A DNA stretch of 64,000 nt from the NCBI RefSeq assembly GCF_019649055.1, contig NW_026570282.1, positions 62,001 to 126,000 on the forward strand, in the 5' to 3' direction. Positions within the stretch are counted from its first letter, which is position 1. Every line of letters begins with the position of its first letter. The notes under the pieces are model-generated. The model did not search any database. It was not told the DNA's origin and was given only the letters and a program-made list of their open reading frames with translations. This document shows, piece after piece, positions 61,601-64,000 of the stretch. Origin of the DNA: Paramacrobiotus metropolitanus (taxonomy: Eukaryota; Tardigrada; Eutardigrada; Parachela; Macrobiotidae). The translations under genes and the position numbers were made by a program.

Positions 61601-63882
61601 CGCTTCAGTTCTGGGATCCCATTGTGGCAGTGACCGCACGGAGGTAACTGTGTTAATACTGGTCGTTGAGCTAAACGCGGCCGATTCGTTACCGCTGGGA
61701 TAAATCTGATCAAAGATCTGGCTGAGATTTCGCATATTAGTCAGCTCTTCCAGACTAACGGTGTCGTACGAATCGGCCGAAGTCGATGACGTCTCTGATT
61801 CGTTGGAACTGATGGACTCTTGCGACTGGGACTTTTCCCGAATCTGCCGCATTCGCTGCAGATACTTCTGTTTTAGTGCTTCAAACAGTTCGCGTTCCAT
61901 GGAATCCACGGACGCCGAATCATCCTCGTATGAAAAGTTGCCCTCCGGTGGCAAGTTCTTCCGGTTAACGTAATCCAGTATTCGGAACTTGTTGGGAGGC
62001 GTAGGCACACGTTTGGCGGAGGTGAAAAGATGTGGACTTTCCGGTGTAATCTTGTGCGTCTCCATGTAATAGATGAGTTTGCCATCCTGATCCTTGGTCA
62101 TTGAGGTTTTAACAAACTGCTCCTTATGCCCTGACCGCGATGACCCCGCCGTACTGACTGACGACGGCTTATCCCAGTGGATATGCCGTCTATACAGGAC
62201 ATAGGGAATGTCCTTGTCAATGTCCACCCCCGTGAGACTGTCCACCCGAGCCAGAGCATCTTCAGTATCTTCTGATACCAAAGCCGGTTGCACGTGATGA
62301 TCAACATCAGGTACAACCGGAACATTAACTAACTCATGCGGCATTTCATGTGTAATATAACCCAGTGCGCTGTCACGGGATATTCTTCGTGGCGTTAATT
62401 CACCTTCCATCGTGACGGCGACCTCCTGGACATGTCCGTTGGGACGGTAGTCGTCATAGCGTTCCGTCCGCATAATCGTTGTATGACTAGTGTAGTCGTC
62501 AGGAAGGTGTTCGCGGGAAGACAGTGGCACCTGCTACAGTAAATCATCGTTTAGCCAAATGTAAACGTGCGGGCGAGTTGCAAGATATTAATTAGATGGC
62601 AGAACATCAGCTGATTTAAAAACAACAGTACTTTTAAAAAAAATTAGTCCATTACGAATCTTAAGAATCTATTCAGCAGCAGCTGTAAAATAAAAACAGT
62701 TTGGGGAGACAGAGGAAATTAAAGCAAAATGAATCAGAGAAAACCATACCCCGTAATGAACCTAATAATAGGATAATCCTTACTTCATGCGCACTATCCA
62801 CTCGCTGTGTGCGTTCCAGAGTGCGACTGCCACTATCACTGCTCTTATCCGGATTAGTTGCCTGCAAGACAGCGTACGCATACAACCCTTGTTCCTACAT
62901 CCAAATAACAGAATAAAGGCAAGGCAGAAACCTCTGTCACCTCCATGGGTTCACTTCGTGAGCGTGCCAACACTCCATTCTCGCCTTGTTGCATTTTGCG
63001 ACTGCGTGTACCACCCGTGGTATTGTACCGACTGTCCCGCGTTCTTGCCATCGGTAAGAGCGGGGTCGCCGCCAGTGAAGCTCCACAACTCTGAGACGAG
63101 CGGATCCGGGAAGCCCCACTGGCGCGTTGGAAACTGGGCCGCTTGCCGTAATTATCACGAGCAAATTCCAAGACTTGCTTCTGCGTGCGGCCAGAAAATC
63201 TACGATAAAGCCCGGATTGACCTGGTTAAAAATCTGAACAACAGTCACCTTAACGGCATCGCTTACCTGAAAGACGAACCCGAAGGAAAGATTCTCGTTT
63301 TGGAACGAGGCAGCGATGCCACCATAGGGCATCGAAAAAATCCATGGTGTTCAATGCATTTCTTCCAGAAATTCTTGCAAGAATTTCGCGAATCAAAATA
63401 AAATTCCACAGTATCTTTATAGTAACCCTGAAAATATCACCCACGACGTTACAAAGCATTCCAAAATATAAAATATCCCTGACACAACAAAAAGTATCAA
63501 GTTACAGCAGCTAGACTTATGAGAGCAACCGCAAAACCAGTGGAAAAACTCGATTCACAAGAAAGTCGGCCAATACAATAGTTTAGCTAGTAACTCAGCA
63601 ATCAATATTTCATTATCAAACTACGGCTTTTTCTACGAGAGAACATGGGTGCTCCAACCGGAAGTGAAACCTTAGTCAACATATTATGCAATTAGTCTGA
63701 GCCGCAGTCGTTCCCGAGCCACTTACAAATCCTTCTGGATGCAGTTTGATAAGGAAGCGTTTCCTCTTAAAGCTCAGCTTGCGAATTTTGGCCCATGAAA
63801 AGGTATTGATTTTCGCAAGATTCTGGAAGACAACTATGCCCATGTGTGCTACAGCCAGATTCAGGGCGACGCCTTCATGGTC
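52635..63882 (-). CDS. FARP: FERM, RhoGEF and pleckstrin-domain protein (partial, 5' end beyond window)
   Basis: FARP1/2-type Rho-family GEF that links membrane receptors to the actin cytoskeleton. Fifteen exons in view: 63882-63727, 63427-63267, 63199-62941 (or 62932), 62861-62784, 62530-60609, 57274-57010, 56056-55967, 55522-55389, 55299-55022, 54628-54447, 54355-54287, 53929-53757, 53686-53392, 53053-52800 and 52719-52635. They give about 1466 residues in one frame. The FERM C-lobe ([44 protein letters not shown]) leads into the FERM-adjacent block ([16 protein letters not shown]). A long low-complexity linker follows. Then come the DH domain ([17 protein letters not shown] ... [19 protein letters not shown]), PH1 ([23 protein letters not shown]) and PH2 ([22 protein letters not shown]). 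It ends with a short DSPDNNG tail. The FERM F1/F2 lobes lie past the right edge. Whether it is closer to FARP1 or FARP2 cannot be told. Confidence 0.92.
56243..56431 (-). CDS. Hypothetical secreted peptide inside a FARP intron
   Basis: A 62-residue frame opens with a plausible signal peptide ([19 protein letters not shown]) followed by a cysteine and acidic segment, then [14 protein letters not shown]. That stretch recalls the start of a CUB domain but is too short to assign. It lies in the FARP intron between 57009 and 56057, on the same strand. It could be a first exon of a nested gene, a pseudogene piece, or chance. Confidence 0.25.
   Translation of the reverse strand: MHLRFFLALSIYLSCNVAYMSSVNCPNDVDEHGELQTGKKGVLTSLPHHCAVGRIFVIVYLS
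58170..58608 (-). CDS. Hypothetical nested two-exon small membrane or secreted protein
   Basis: Exon 1 (58608-58522) would encode [18 protein letters not shown] and 11 more residues, ending at a consensus donor GTAAGT. Exon 2 (58322-58170) follows a TTTCGTCTTAG acceptor and stays open to a TAA, for 79 residues in all with four cysteines in exon 2. Phases agree. It lies in the 3.3-kb FARP intron on the same strand. No family is recognised, and a chance pairing is quite possible. Confidence 0.22.
59357..59542 (+). CDS. Hypothetical single-pass small membrane protein
   Basis: A 61-residue frame: a basic N-terminus ([18 protein letters not shown]), one hydrophobic helix ([21 protein letters not shown]), then a charged C-terminus ([11 protein letters not shown]). 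The frame lies antisense within the large FARP intron. A TTTTAG acceptor just before it (59342) would allow an upstream exon. The layout resembles small mitochondrial or integral membrane proteins, but no family is recognised. Confidence 0.25.
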   Translation: MTQPFRPMNRPLRSESTKLSLFRQVGICALHIGNLFMIGVWVGYINKIDKHFKEVNVTIGK

Positions 63883-64000
63883 CTGCAAGCAAATAGAATG
63901 CACACATTACTGCCGTAGTTGTACCACGTCGCGTACGCTTATAGCAAAACCACGGGCCATGACCGATGAACCAGACAGCAAATCTCGCTTCCGGTCACGA

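Noticed and set aside
63883-64000. Open minus frame reading RDRKRDLLSGSS and ARGFAISVRDVV as the previous FARP exon
   Set aside because: Its possible donor is in the wrong phase for the next exon and the residues do not resemble the FERM C-lobe.
1-64000. tRNA or rRNA genes, CRISPR arrays, prokaryotic operons
   Set aside because: I found no cloverleaf with a clear B box, no rRNA-like stretch and no spacer-repeat array. Intron-rich genes make a bacterial origin untenable.

Overview
The window is nuclear DNA from an animal. Protein-coding genes are split by many short GT-AG introns (most of them tens to several hundred bases), genes lie on both strands without operons, and the recognisable proteins are metazoan: MYRF, FARP-type RhoGEF, ANKIB1, histidine decarboxylase, multi-C-type-lectin receptor. 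The overall look suits an invertebrate with a fairly compact genome. A tardigrade or another panarthropod would fit, but that is an impression and no sequence marker here proves it.

Layout from left to right. (1) 1-948 minus: 5' end of UXS1 (UDP-glucuronate decarboxylase), running off the left edge. (2) 949-4007: gene-poor, with a small terminal-inverted-repeat element and two inverted copies of a GC-rich repeat. (3) 4008-5422 plus: CWC15, a spliceosome factor. (4) 5804-12236 minus: ANKIB1, an ankyrin/RING-between-RING ubiquitin ligase in 15 exons. (5) 13544-20139 plus: a 15-exon, eight-lectin-domain type I membrane receptor that arose by internal duplication of a four-domain block. (6) 23114-23947 plus: a PH-domain protein. 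(7) 23948-28380: gene-poor, AT-rich, repeat-bearing. (8) 28381-30268 plus: UROD (haem synthesis). (9) 31364-32216 plus: a small secreted single-granulin protein. (10) 34851-39202 plus: MYRF, a membrane-tethered self-cleaving transcription factor. (11) 39973-45978 minus: histidine decarboxylase. (12) 45979-51463: gene-poor, holding a 5'-truncated retroelement at 48998-50407 and a dispersed repeat. (13) 51464-52355 plus: a small secreted protein with one cadherin-like domain. (14) 52635 to beyond the right edge, minus: a FARP1/2-type FERM-RhoGEF-PH-PH protein with a very long linker. Its introns hold three weak candidates for nested small genes.

The gene models were built by hand from open frames, splice-site motifs, phase continuity and remembered family conservation. 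For UXS1, CWC15, ANKIB1, the lectin receptor, UROD, granulin, MYRF, HDC, the cadherin-like protein and FARP, all exon phases join without a frame break. The genes do not form a shared pathway. They are independent housekeeping, signalling and secreted-protein genes. The most unusual object is the eight-CTLD receptor: paralogous exons match in number, phase and often exact length, and only one of its eight lectin domains keeps the full mannose-type calcium site.
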